Assembly: GCF_051020985.1 (NCBI RefSeq)
Contig: NC_135003.1
Coordinates: 141,001-205,000 of the forward strand
Direction: 5' to 3'
Length of the DNA: 64,000 nucleotides
Origin: Nomia melanderi
Taxonomy: Eukaryota > Arthropoda > Insecta > Hymenoptera > Halictidae
This document shows, piece after piece, positions 25,507-38,002 of this stretch; positions within the stretch are counted from its first letter, which is position 1, and each line of letters begins with the position of its first letter. Made by a program: the position numbers and the translations under genes. The notes beneath the pieces were generated by a model. It was not told the origin of the DNA, made no database searches, and worked only from the letters and a program-made list of their open reading frames with translations.

Positions 25507-28500
25507 GTACTGTGAAGATGTTTGAACAGGATTATGGAACACTAACAACGCTTTAAAAGATAACGTCCAAGCAGACGGTTACATTTATGTGATTTAAATA
25601 TTTGACCGTAGAACTGTCTTCGTCTCATAAAATGTACAATGTATCTGAATCTACAATTAGGATCTTTAATCATTCTTTTTTGCGTTAGGTGATATCGTTA
25701 ACTGCGAGAATAGAAACTTGACCAATCATTTCAACGATTCTCAATGGCCGAACAAATCTATCGGCGTAATATCGTTTACGGGGAACTCGCTGGTGCACTT
25801 AATGCCGTTCCCAAAAATTGGAATTAAGAAATTGTTCCTGCAGAATAATCAGATCAATAAAATCGATGATGGTACCTTTATGAAGTTAATCAATCTCACC
25901 GAGCTTAATTTAAGTCACAACAATCTTACTGCAGAGAATTTGCATCCTCATGCATTTCAGGTAATTTTATCGATAAAATTATTCAAATCAATTAAAAGAC
26001 ATTCCATCGATGTACTAACCGCATTATTTCATACATTAAAATACATCAAAATATCTCTTGAACGATCACAATCATAAACCATACACTTAATCTTTCATGA
26101 CTCATAATCGTTACCTTAACAGTTTAGTTTACGAAGAAATTTATTGTGCTAGCTGCGTCAGAATAAATTTCGTCGTTGGAGATAATTAGTAGATTTTATT
26201 ACTGTTTTTCCTATGGAATGTGATTTACAAAATATCAATGGCGTTATGCACACGGATTAACAAAATTACTTCAACTATCGTAACTAAATTAAATTAGTGG
26301 ATTGAGTCATAAATAAATCATAAAATTAACTATCAGTTCATTTACACTTGTATTTGTAGTAAATTTGAGTATACTTATCGTTGGACTGAAAAATTCTTAC
26401 TCACACAAATCCTCAGTTTAATTAATTTTCGCCGTTTGAGAGAGAAATTATTTCTGACTTAATTCAACGTTTTCTTTTATATTATATTTCTGTTCTGAAT
26501 TGTTAGTTCTTAATACTTAATACTTATAGGGAAAGTTTTCAACGATTGCTTACGAGCCATTAATAAACTTGACAAGGTTGAGCCTGGCTTATAACAGTAT
26601 TCATTCCTTGCATCAGGATCTGTTCGAACACGTTCCGAACATTAAAGTACTCGATTTGTCTCACAACTTGTTTGCGAAGATTGATACTCGCAGTTTACTA
26701 GCAATTGTCAGTTTATTGAGATTAGAGGAGTTGGACCTGAGTTATTGTGGTTTAAAATCACTTCCAGAAACTATGCTTCATAGTTTGAGGTAAGACTTCT
26801 ATATATCGGGTGTTTAAGAAAAGTTTGGGGAAAGTGATAATGAAACGATTATAAACTAATAATCAATGATAGTATCTTTTATTTTATTTCGTTATATATT
26901 TTAAACGATGTGTGTAAAAAAAAGTGGTTAAATGATTTTTATTAGTAGTATACTATAATCTAAAACAGGACCAGAAATCGTTTACTTGTGAAGTATTTGA
27001 TATATATATATATAATGTTCTGTTATTGTCGCAGAAGGAAGTACAATTAAAAAACAATTCTTGAGAAATCAGACAACAGTGTGGGATTTTTAAATATACA
27101 ATGTTTAAGACGTGCTCCTCAACTCTGTGTTCAAAGGTTTCGAACAATTACTGAAAAAAATGTAATACGAGGAAACAAAACCTCTTGACTCTTGGAAACT
27201 AATTATAATTCGATTTATGTTAATTTAAGATGTTTTATTTATTTCTTTTAGTATCATGGATTGTTTATAATTAGCAAAATATTGTGAAAATGTCTAGTGC
27301 GCTCGGTTATTTCGAACATTTTTGGTTTCCGGGTAATATCTTCATCGATGTCTATTCAGTTTTACAATCGATTGTGATATTGAAACGTAGAGCAATGGAT
27401 TACTTACACGTTCATGTAATGACGGAACTGATTCAATACATCCGAACGCGTTGATAAGAGAAATAGATATCGTTATGTGTAGAATAGGTATTTTTATAGG
27501 AAGAAAACTCGAATAGAAACCATATTTGCCAATCGCGAGATATAACGATAAATTATGATTACATTATGACATGAAATTTTATAATATTAACGATGACTCA
27601 CGAAACAGGTCCGAATCAAATTCTGCCTAGCTGGTTAAGCTTGCTCTTGACCTTCATGATAAAACGAAATGTGGAATATTAAAATCCTAAAATAGTAACA
27701 TTAAATAAGATACGAAAATAATTATACACTTACCTTCATCGTAACTTACATCTAATAGATTACTTATTGGTTTATCTAGCATATCTTAAAATGTAAACGA
27801 AAATGATTTTAACTTTTTTCCGACGTTTCAATAAATTTACATATGTTTGTTTAGTTACCTAAAGAAATTGGACTTAAGTGGCAATCAAATTACCGTGCCT
27901 CCGGTCATTTTGGACGAGGCACAGTCTCTGGAGTATCTTTACCTGGATGAAAACCCAATCCAAGTTATCAATCAAAAGCATGCGTTTCCGAACATGTCCA
28001 AGCTGAAAGAGCTGAGTCTTTGCTGTATGCCACATTTGACGGTCATAGGAAAGGGTGGATTTTCAGGCTTGGCCTCGCTAGAACATCTGCGTATACAAAG
28101 TTGCCCGAAATTGGAAACAATCGATGAGTACGCCTTTGCATCTGAGGTACACATATTTTACTTTGTTTAAGGATTTTCGTCACTTTAGAATCTAGCTAAT
28201 CACGATTTCTTAGATAAAGATAAAGTTCTAAGAATATCTTTTCCGTTTGTTGATATTTGAGGGTTCGTTTTAACACTAGAACTATCGACCGTTTAATCTG
28301 ATAAATATGTAATCTTTATAAAAATCATAACAACAGATTTCTCGGTTTCTTCGTATATTCAGTATATTATACCAGTGAAACTATTTATTTTTAAACTCAT
28401 TTCGGATATTTAAAACTTTTAAGATATCAATAATTGCGAAGTAGGATAACTGAAATCCGCCATTTTGACGCGCATGGTAGCTTTAGTGTTAACGAAATGA

Positions 28501-30640
28501 AGGAATGTCCTTTGTCTCAAAAAGTACAGAAGCACTTGCAGTTTTACAATTTTATGTAGACCACAAGGAGTAAATTCAGGATTAGTTAATAGTTGTTTTA
28601 AAAATAAATAAGGGACTTGGTTCACAGTGAGAAATCCATGAAATTTTTCTCTTAAGTTTCTGAAGTTACGTGGTTAATAGGTATTGCAGTAATATTAAAA
28701 TGATATACATGCATTTACGTAAACAGAGTTCAATTCTATGGGAAAAGATTGTTGTAGAATATTTCAGCTGAAAAATACATTTTCCACAGATATATTACCG
28801 GAAGAAAAACAAGATTATCTTTGGTACGAAGCCCTTAATCGTTAAACAAATGTTTGACGAGGATTCAATATTTCTTGCAATAGGCTTGACACTATCACGT
28901 GTTAGCCTTCGCATAAGTTAGTCTCAAGCATCGAGTTCGCAATCTTCTTCACTAGAGTTTGAAAAGACAGTTCAATACACAGAATTGAACATAACAGAAC
29001 TAAATTCAATACATTACGTCGAAAAAATGTTCTGTTTCTTAGTCTTATTAATTTCAACATTATATTTCATTCCAGTTTAATCAATACTTTCAATGCATCG
29101 CTATTTTTCTGTAGTAAAATATTTTTATGTTTCTTGTGCGAATATAATCATATTAAATTTTGTACAGAGACAAACATAATCAATTTTATTTACATGATTC
29201 AATGGTGAACGTAGTACTAAAAATTGAGAGGCAGTGTATTGTGTGCACGTTGCTTCAATATTACGTGGAATATAATAAAGTCGTAATTTAGAACGGGGCG
29301 AGTATTGTCGTGATACGGCTGAGGCGGGAAAATGGCGGGGAATTGGTAGAGTTGAATGAAAGGTTCGATCTTAAAGGCTATTCGGCTTGAAATGATCGTA
29401 GACGAAGGAGTCCGAGCAACCCGATTGGCCGCCACTGAAGAAACTGGATTTATCGGATAACGCACTGCGATATTTGCCTGTACATCTCGTGGGAGCGTCA
29501 TGGGACACGCTCGAAGAATTGGATCTGATGAACAACAAATGGAGCTGCGATTGCAATAATCAATATCTGGTAAGTTCGGGCAATCACGGTATACGGGGTG
29601 ACTGAAATAACTTGAGCCACGCGGACGCTATTTTAATTCCATAAAAAGATATCGAAAAAATAAAATTTTTGATCATGAAGAGATTGTATAATTCTAGGTC
29701 ATATTTTCCAATATTCTTAGTTTAAGAACACGGAGAACCATTTAAACTGTAAAGTATACTTATATTATACTTATAGTAAATTGAAAATATTGAAATGATA
29801 ATTTCAGTTAGCCATAGGAATATATCACGAGAATATGCAATTGACTCTCTGAAAACCTAAAGATAATTTTGAACATTTTTCCAAAGTAATTATCCTGATC
29901 ATTTTCATGCTTTTGTATTATGGAAATTTTTGAATTGTTTCACTGAATTATAATACCTTCTACAGATTTGAATTGCTAAGGTGATAATATTTGGCATTTA
30001 TAAATATAATACACTATGATTAAATGAGTTAGGTGTTATTAATATTTAATAATAATAATCCCTTAATAATAATAATTGTATTTAATAATATAATCCCTTT
30101 CTCTTTAAAAGTTTTACGCATATCGTTGAGAGCAGCTTCGATAAATATCATTTACTAATTCATATCTCTGAATGACCGTTTTTTCCTTTAATTTCACCAG
30201 TTTGCATACTAGAACTAGTAGACAATATTAACAGCGAAATTGAAAAAAGAAATTGAAAAAATCCTTCAGAAAATACGGTGGCCAGCATTCAAATAATATT
30301 CCGTTATCCACAGATTGGAACGTTGCTACCGAAGGAAGGAAAGAGACTAATGGGAGACAACGTTAACGCGCTTACCTGTTCAGCGCCACCAGAACACGCA
30401 GGAAGGAACCTGACGTCATTGGCTCATCGGAAGCTCCGTTGCTTGGACATTTACGGTGCAAGACCCGAGAAAGACGCGACGATTCTCATCGGAGTGTTGA
30501 TCGGCCTGCTGCTGGCCATTCCCGTTTGCTTAACCCTCTTCGTCCTTTGGCGTCGCGGATTCTTCTTTTGCGGTTCCCAAGGACCAGCGAGCTTCTCCCG
30601 AGCTTTCTACAAGAGAGCTACTAACGAGGAAGACATCTAA
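25332..30640 (+). CDS. Leucine-rich-repeat type I membrane protein (six coding exons)
   Basis: Predicted 497 aa from exons 25332-25506, 25689-25960, 26530-26789, 27855-28146, 29402-29569 and 30314-30640, with consistent phases. Order: signal peptide (LLLIFIIAFSAVNC, about residues 5-18); an Asn/Thr-rich stretch with N-glycosylation sequons; a Cys-rich LRRNT cap (CDVCNCTGDIVNC); about eleven LRRs with LxxLxLxxNxL spacing, for example LTELNLSHNNL and IKVLDLSHNLF; an LRRCT cap starting NKWSCDCNNQYL; one TM helix near residues 444-467 (ATILIGVLIGLLLAIPVCL); and a roughly 30-residue tail beginning WRRGFFFC. The architecture fits cell-surface recognition or adhesion. There is no TIR, Ig or kinase domain, so it is not a Toll receptor. 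I cannot name an orthologue. An initiator-like TCAGTT at 25285-25290 would give a short 5' UTR. An AATAAA at 30933-30938 could end the transcript. Confidence 0.85.
25689..25960 (+). CDS. LRR protein exon 2: LRRNT end and first repeats
   Basis: The acceptor is GCGTTAG and the donor GTAATT. It encodes DIVNCENRNL, then IKKLFLQNNQINKIDDGTF and LTELNLSHNNL; the exon boundary falls inside a repeat, in phase 0. Confidence 0.85.
26530..26789 (+). CDS. LRR protein exon 3: middle repeats
   Basis: The acceptor is TTATAG and the donor GTAAGA. It carries LTRLSLAYNSIHSL, IKVLDLSHNLF and LEELDLSYCGLKSLP, ending in phase 2. Confidence 0.87.
27855..28146 (+). CDS. LRR protein exon 4: further repeats
   Basis: The acceptor is TTTAG and the donor GTACAC. 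It carries YLKKLDLSGNQI, LEYLYLDENPIQVI, LKELSLCCMPHL and LEHLRIQSCPKL; the Cys-containing repeats give this part an unusual CCM/SCP signature. Confidence 0.87.
28270..28492. mobile_element. TTAA-flanked MITE-like element in LRR intron 4
   Basis: The left terminus is TTAACACTAGAACTATCGAC and the right, read inward, is TTAACACTAAAGCTACCATG; TTAA at both edges, 223 bp, no ORF. The right-hand interior (CCGCCATTTTGACG) reappears in diverged form near 52405 and 61985, indicating a dispersed family. Confidence 0.6.
29402..29569 (+). CDS. LRR protein exon 5: last repeats and LRRCT start
   Basis: The frame requires a start after the TAG at 29399-29401, which doubles as the acceptor; an alternative AG seven bases further in also keeps frame. 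It encodes LKKLDLSDNALRYLP, LEELDLMNN and KWSCDCNNQYL, with a GTAAGT donor. The pyrimidine tract of the acceptor is poor. Confidence 0.75.
30314..30640 (+). CDS. LRR protein exon 6: LRRCT end, TM helix, cytoplasmic tail
   Basis: The acceptor is TCCACAG. The Cys pattern LTCSAPPEHAGRNL and LRC completes the LRRCT cap. A single long hydrophobic helix is followed by Arg-Arg (stop-transfer) and a tail ending TNEEDI, then TAA. Confidence 0.85.
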   Translation: MGTLLPKEGKRLMGDNVNALTCSAPPEHAGRNLTSLAHRKLRCLDIYGARPEKDATILIGVLIGLLLAIPVCLTLFVLWRRGFFFCGSQGPASFSRAFYKRATNEEDI

Positions 30641-33600
30641 CGCGTTCATTCTTCTTGATTAAATCTAGTCGTCAAAAGTAGAAGAAGGCACAAGTGAGAT
30701 CAGCTGACTGATATAACCTCCGCGACTGTGTTTTCAATAATTAAAAACACTTGTTTAAACATGCAGAGTATTAAAATAAGAGTTTCACACTTTGAGGACG
30801 TTCAGCACTTACTAAACTGTGCACACCTATACTTCGATGTGCTTTTTAAAGAAAAAGTTTTCTTGCTTATTGTCCATTGTATTCCATGCAAACATTTGGT
30901 GATTTTACAGGGGAAATAAGAGGAAAATATAGAATAAACTTACTTTATTTTAAGATATTATAATATATAAATATAACAATATATAAATTATTAATTTTGT
31001 CATGCAATGTCACTCCTTATCAATTGTACCACTTGTATTTACTTAGAATGACATTCACTTTTGATTTTCACGAAAATACATTTTTAAAAGAAATAATTTT
31101 ATTCTATATTCCTGACTTATTTTTTCATCTAAAATCGCACCGTTTGTAAATGAAGCAATGGTTAACCTATATAACAAACCGGTAATATTTTCTGAACAAC
31201 CGGAAAAGTGTTTTTCATATCTACCTCGAAACATCCCTGATTACAGCAATTTGAAACAGTGTAGTCTCGGAGCTCATTTAGGTCCGTATAAAGTGTTTGA
31301 ATTTAACATGGGATGCACGAGTCCAACGATGAAATACATTTAACCCTTTCGTTACGGATATTTCTACTGCTAAACGCATTTCTCGATACCGCTGTACGTG
31401 AGCGTAGTTAAGAAAGATTTGCTATTACACTATCACAAGAACACTAAATTACAGTTGACCGCCTGTATAATGTACTGTCTGGTTGTCGTAATAGTAACAG
31501 AAGCATTTAGTTTATAAACTTATTCGAGAAAATAAACCTTCTCGAGTATTACAACAACGTCTAGGAACAATTCGTCGGGTAATTATAGTGCTCTATAGTA
31601 TTTACCTTGAGATCGATTTGTGATTATAATCGAGGCAGTATCATTTTTATTGTTCGATAGTTAGTCATTAACTTTTAAAAGAGATCACGAAAGGTCATTA
31701 AAAACGCAGTAAAGAATCAAAACATTTCCTTAGTTCATCGTTTTCAAATAATTTTCCGCTATTAAGTTTTGTAACAGTTTTCCACGCGGTTGCAAATTCA
31801 ATTATGAGAAAATTGCAAAAAAGTCCTCGAAGAAAAAAGGAGGCGAGAATAAAAAGCGAGCTAAAGCATCATAAAATATTTCATTGCTTCCACTTACAGT
31901 CGTTCCGATACTATGGTCGTCATTTTTCTTTATTTTTTTTTGTTTAACTGATAGCCAAAACAACTCTCGAAGTGATCTCACGAGAGTATATTCTGCCAAA
32001 GCTCAATGACTCTGTGTGTTTACGTTTTTAAAAAAATACAATTGGAAGAACAAAGTTCTAAAGTATAAATAAATATCGCAACAATGTGTTGAGTTTCAAT
32101 GGATTGTAAAACGAGCTTGGCTCGAGATTTATACTTAAAAGACCTGACATTTTCGAACTCTTTGACGTGCATAAAGGGGTGTCTCACGGGAAACTATATC
32201 ATTAGTTTTTCATTAATTACTTAAGTATAGAAGGTATGGAAGGAATATATCAAATGCTTCAATATCATTATTTACGTTAATAATATGTCACAATATAATT
32301 AAACATTAATATTTTTCTTTATGTTATTTCGTGATGTGACATGTGACATGTATCACAAGAATGTATTTTTATATTAATTATAAATAACATACTTTTGCTT
32401 TATTCGAGATGCTTACGAGACAATTTCCATTCTGTTTTTTTTTCATTACATTCTTTGTATTACCCAAACGGAGATAACGTTGTATTTCTAATATTTTTTG
32501 AAAGTTACAAAAATAGATTAAAGTATTATGTAAATCATTATACAGTAATTGTTAGATTTATAACGTAAAAGTGTGTGTAAATTATTAGTATATAATAATT
32601 TATACGCAATAAATTTATATATACTAATTGTTATGTTTTTAATTTATCTATAAAAATATTTAATGTTATTCTAAAAGTATCATAAAATGTAGTACATTGT
32701 ACACTTAGAAGAATAAAAAGTTCGTGCACTTTACACTAATAAATAATCCACTACTTTTACAGGAAATTCAGTTTCAGTTTTTCGGAAAGTAAGGATTCCT
32801 ATCAAATATAAATAACTGCAAGCACTTGTCCAATTCAGAAAGCGTAAAAGTTTCGAAAACCGTCTTTTAAAATACTGATTTCACGTCATGAGAATATTAA
32901 TCAACCACTATAATTCCACTAGACCTAACCAAGTTATTCCAAACATTTTTACAAAAATAAAAGAAAATCTGAGCGAAGGTAATTTCATTAAAACTCATGA
33001 AGTTATTCGAAACGATTTTGCCAAGATAAAAGAGAATTCGAACAAAGGTAATTTCAATGATTATAACGCGTGATTAGTTTTTTTCACGTTATAATCTTAT
33101 TGAAACTTACCGAATTGTTTGAAACGTTTTTACAAAGATAAAAAAGAGTCCGAGGGAAAGTAATTTGAAAAATGATCTATTAAAGGATCTTTGGATAGCG
33201 GCAATTAGGGGATGTAAACCAAGCGTGGACATTCGCCGCCGATTATCATCCCGTTGGATCCCTACAAGAAAAAAGGTGGAATATCTTGCTCATTTTTGGT
33301 CTAACAAGTCTCTCGAGGGTTTATTTAGCCCCGGCTGTCGTCGGGAAGCGGTTTCTGGAACACCGTAGGGATAGTTTCAGCAACGTTAAGCTTGCGGACG
33401 GGTTTTCGGCTTTGCCATCGCCATCGGGGTCTGTCCGTGGATTCTAGACCACCATCGAGGGAACGACGGGACGGATGAATGGACACGCGTCGGTAACACA
33501 ATTACCGGGACGTTAATTTACTCAATAATCGCGGAAGCAACCCCGTCTAAATGCCGGCACGCGCCTCCTCTCCCTTCTGCCGTCACCGTGGCAGAGGTCC

Positions 33601-35999
33601 ACTAATACAAGGGATGAATACTGGTCCAGCTTTACGGATGATTGCGTCATTATACGTGCGTTTTACTAAACAGGTTACGACGTGGACCCCCTCCGAATGT
33701 TTTTCGAGTGCAGTGCCGTTTCAATTGGATACAATTATTCTATCGCGAACGGAAGTTATTTTTACAATAAATGAAGACTTTGAATTCGAATTTGGGTTGA
33801 TTCGGTTTGGGAGCTGTTCTTCGGAAGAATAATTTCTTTTTATAGAAATAAAATAATCAAGGATAACATTACATGTGAGAGATAAGAAAATGAATGTAAC
33901 TATATTTCTTTAAGCTATACCAGTGTAAAATAAATTTGGGTAAACTCTGGCTGTCCAGAATAATGTATTGTAATCCTGAAATTAATAGAGTAAGAAAGCC
34001 GTTGACATTGTGATTAATTTAAACAGCCATTTTATTCAATGATGGTTTCAATTGAATTTTTTCAAAGAAACAAAATAATAACATTAGAATTTTTTAAGCA
34101 GATTTAGAAACAGAAGAAAAGAATTATAGAAGATGCACCTTATAAACGTCGCGCACGACGTTTTACCTGATAAATATTGAGAATCTCGTACTTCATAACC
34201 TTTTAATACGTAAATTCGCTGCAATTAATCATTGCGATATCAATAAATTTTATCGCTCTTTTGATTTCTTCTTTACCACGCATTTTTTCATTTAAAAGAT
34301 CAAATACGCGCACATGAATTACTTAAAATTATTTGCATTCATTAACCAGTGACATTTTCCGTCATTATTTCCAGCGTTCCTACTCTTGCGCGGGAAAGGA
34401 AATGTTACCCCTCCCATGAATAAAGTATCAAGTCTATGCAAAAGTTTTCAGCGCCCACTATATTACATTATAACACAGAACACAGTTATACTGTCGTGGC
34501 GGTTACAAAGACAATTGAAATTTTAATCTGATTTGTATTCTGACACATTCTGACTTACGTTTTAACACGAGCACTAGCAATTATTTAATATGATTAATAA
34601 GAACTTTCCTAAAAACTACAGGAGTTTACAACATCTGTGTAATGTGAATAATTTATAAGTAAAGAAATTCAAATCAGTCCTTTCGACTTATACAGTAGTT
34701 GTAGCGTTAAAAGTGAAATTATTGCAAGATTGTATCGTGTGTACCAGATTTTTTCAATAAATAGTGTACTTGATCAAAACATGCTAGAAACTTTTGCAGG
34801 GATCTAATCTCATTATTATTATAAAATTGGTATCCAGGCAGATAGTTCCGTGATACCGTAATAACTTTGTCGATAGGTAGGTAGTCCCTGCACGAGGGGG
34901 GTGCGGACGGCGAAGATACATCGACGTACACCGATACATCCATTTTGAACGTGCTGTATACATCATCCAATAAGTAATCTAATCCGGTGCTCCTGCTCCT
35001 CCTGATCCGCATTCTCTACCCCTTCAAGATTCGATACAGATGTATTGACTCGCGGAAAGCTTTCGTACAGTTCGCTGCTGGAGCGGAGAATCAATATCCA
35101 CGAGGAAAAAAATATTGTCGTACATTTTTCGGTGAATAGTTGGCCAAAAACAAACGAATATATCTCTCCAAATTTTGTGGATGCGAATCTATCCTGGTTT
35201 CTGTGAAAAGTAGTTTGGGTTAAATAGTGAAAATATATTGAACGTTTTAAGAAGTAGGTACTGTTTACTTGAATAATTAAAAAATACGGTATTTGATTGT
35301 ATCGTTGGTATCTGTTCCGATAATAATTAAATGCAAACAATTTGATACAGGAATCAGGTGTACATAATGTTATACATTTTTGTGACGCGATACGAGATCT
35401 ATACTACGCTGTTAGAGATATCATTGGAGAAGTAGGTTGAAGAATTTTCTATCGAGTAGATAAGATGAAGAAAAATAGTTGGCAGATTCAGACAAATACA
35501 AAGGAAAAGGCAAGTCTTCCACGGTTTGTTTGAGACTGACAATGAGCTTCTGAAGGAATATTAAATTTGAGCTTTAAAATTTTACTCTGTTTGTTAATTA
35601 CCTTGGATCTATTGATACCACATCATTACGCTAAACGACTTCAGATCTTTACAGAGAATAGTCTAAACTTTATCATTTACCCACAAATATAAAAAATTAC
35701 AACAGACACTCTAAACGTTGTACTTTAAATGAAAAAGAATACATTCAACCTGCCGTACAATAAATCTTTCCATAATCCACATCTTGTCTAAAAACATAGG
35801 TCACCACGCATCAACCTTTAATCGTCGTTCATATTCCAAGGGACCAAAGGAAATCCATCATCGAGAATCACACCTCCACGTTCTCCACGGGTTTAACAAA
35901 GCGTCCGACAGAATCGAAGGTTCCGAGTGATTGAAGCGTTGCAAGGGGCGAACGGGAAAAGAACCAGAAAAAAAGCGTACAAACAAAAGACGAAAAAGA
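30641..35999. other. Intergenic region between LRR gene and bsh (left part)
   Basis: The LRR 3' UTR probably ends near the AATAAA at 30933-30938. The rest is AT-rich with no supported exon. It has a lone TTAACCCTTTCGTTACGG end at 31340, a degenerate tandem repeat at 32933-33176, and a possible TTAA element near 34562-34707 with poor terminal match. Confidence 0.55.
32933..33176. repeat. Degenerate tandem repeat, three copies of about 65 bp
   Basis: Units start at about 32933, 33003 and 33113 and share the order TTATTC-AAAC, then TTTTxCxAArATAAAA, then GAAGGTAATTT-like ends (GCGAAGGTAATTTCA, ACAAAGGTAATTTCA, GGGAAAGTAATTTGA). The third unit is separated by an extra 40-base block that inverts part of the GATTATAACG sequence. 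Confidence 0.65.
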
Positions 36000-36790
36000 A
36001 GGAAGAGGAATACCTGCGAATGGTTATACGGGGGAGGTTTCCGCGGCCGGTCGTAGGCAGGAAAAATGAAATACAATTTAAGCGGTAGGAAAAGTCACCT
36101 CAGAAGTGGACGCGTGAACGCCGTTATCGTGCGCCCGTCAATGTGAATGCACAATAACACGGGGGGCCAGCCAGTCAGCCAGCTAGCTAGCCGGTTTCGC
36201 GGATATAGAAGAGGATCCCTCTCCCTTTCACCCTCCGGCTTCCTCTCTGGCGCCTCACCAACCCTTCCCAATCTCTTTACCGGCAATTCGGTGGGGTGGC
36301 TGGGTGAGAATTCGCTCACCCCCGGCCTGGTGGCCATGGCAACGTCCCGTTTGGTGCCGCCCCGTCGGATTGGCGGGGCCAACCGTCGCGACGTCGAGCG
36401 TCGCGACGCCGACCAATACCGGCGGGAGTCGAGGCTCGTATATCCGGACCGAGGTTTACTCTCTTCTTGGCCAGTTAGAGCGGGTTGAGGGTGGAGATGA
36501 TCGCGGACGGGGGGTTGAATCGCCTTGAATATCGCGCACCGATACTCCCTGAACGTCGCCGAACGATCGCTGCCCGGTCACTTTTGCCCGCGGACTTTCT
36601 CGCCCGGCGGCCGCCGCTTTCGGCTCGGCTCGATTTAATTAGAATATCGCGAGAAACGCGACTTCCGGGGTCCGCTTACGCCCAGGCCGGGTCAACCGCG
36701 GGGAACGCGGCCGAAAGAACACTGCGCTCGAATTCCTTCGGTGATCATTTCGGTTGGTGCGCACCGAATTCCCCGTGAAAACCAGCATCC
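36000..36790. promoter_or_regulatory. GC/CpG-rich segment about 1 kb upstream of bsh
   Basis: The composition changes sharply from AT-rich to GC-rich with many CG dinucleotides (for example GCGACGTCGAGCGTCGCGAC near 36388). Long open frames appear on both strands, as expected by chance in GC-rich DNA. It could be the bsh promoter region, an upstream non-coding exon or an enhancer; nothing in the sequence decides between these. Confidence 0.35.
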
Positions 36791-37663
36791 GAGTGGACCC
36801 GTGCTTGTAGACTGGATCTTCGGTGAACATGGTAGCTGGAAGCTTTCCGTTTCACGATCTTCCTATGAAACTTATTTAGTTGTTGGTGGATTTGTTGCCT
36901 TTTGGGTAGTATGCGCTTAGACCTTGATGTTTAGCGAGTTCTCGTTAAATGAAAGGTGGATCGATGGTTTCTTTTTGTGCTTGGTGAACTTGTGCGGGGA
37001 TTTTGAATATGGGTGCCCGAAAAGTTTGATGGGTCATGTATATTGAGGGGGGAATTAAGAGGAATGCGTGAATGAATCGCGAACTTAGGGTACGTGATTG
37101 CTCCAAGTCAATTAATTTAGCCTGTCACCTGGGGAGGACGAGTCAACTCTTCTGTAGCCGACGGTGATAGTCGGTTTCCGGATGCGTTTGCCACATAGTT
37201 ATCGCGTAAAATCCGCAATCTTGTAAACTATATCGGAATCCTGATTGCGGTAGAAGAACCTACATTACAGTCTCCGGATTTTTGCTCTAATGCTCTCGAA
37301 GAAAATATTTGTTCCTCGTGTTATTCTAATTATTTACAACATCGGTGACAAGTTAGATCGGCAAAGAGCACTTGTCTGATAGTGTCCAAACGATAATCCA
37401 TATTTGCAGCAACTGAAAATTAGAAACAACGAAAACAAGAAGTTGCGCATTTCTACGAGCCAAGTAGGGTTCGAAAAAACTTTGTTATGTAAATCTGATG
37501 TAGTGAACGATAAAGAAAAACGATAAAGTTACAAGGAAAAAGTTCGTGTTACGTGACGCACAAAGGATCAGTGATGGGACTAAACGTTGACATTGTTCAG
37601 TGTTGAGAATGTAACGAATTTCGAGCACCGACGGTCACAGGTAAAAAAAGGAATCACTCGAAA

Positions 37664-38002
37664 ATGCAGTCGACCTGCCAGCAGCAGCAGGCCCAGCCAG
37701 GTCAGAACGGCACCTCTGCGAACAGGACGTCGTTCCTGATCGAGGACATCCTCAGCCGGGGCACCGTGCCTCCGCACTCCCATCATCAGCTCCACCATCA
37801 GCACCTGTCCTCTAATCACGGTGTTCAGCATCCGCATTATCAACAGTTCGCCAGTTTGCTACCCGGTTATCCGTCGGCGCCACCCACCGCGGCTTTCTTC
37901 TTGGGCCCGCTTTTCGGCAACACCGGGATGGGGGTCGGAGTGGTGCCAGGGGTTAGTGAACTCGCGGCCTTGAAGCACTGCCGACGACGGAAAGCACGAA
38001 CG
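37664..38002 (+). CDS. bsh: bsh exon 1: repressor-type motif, His/Gln-rich region, homeodomain arm
   Basis: 113 codons ending in RRRKART at a GTGAGT donor, phase 0. The SFLIEDILS motif and HHQLHHQH run are here. Confidence 0.9.

Noticed and set aside
31340..31360. Lone TTAACCCTTTCGTTACGG end
   Set aside because: No inverted partner within several hundred bases; probably a truncated copy, too little to call an element.
34719..35340. Two adjacent minus-strand frames (97 and 125 codons)
   Set aside because: Different frames, no splice junction joining them, random-looking composition and no recognised domain.
36095..36778. Several overlapping frames on both strands upstream of bsh
   Set aside because: GC-rich DNA has few stops in all frames; no domain, no consistent start and no splice continuation.
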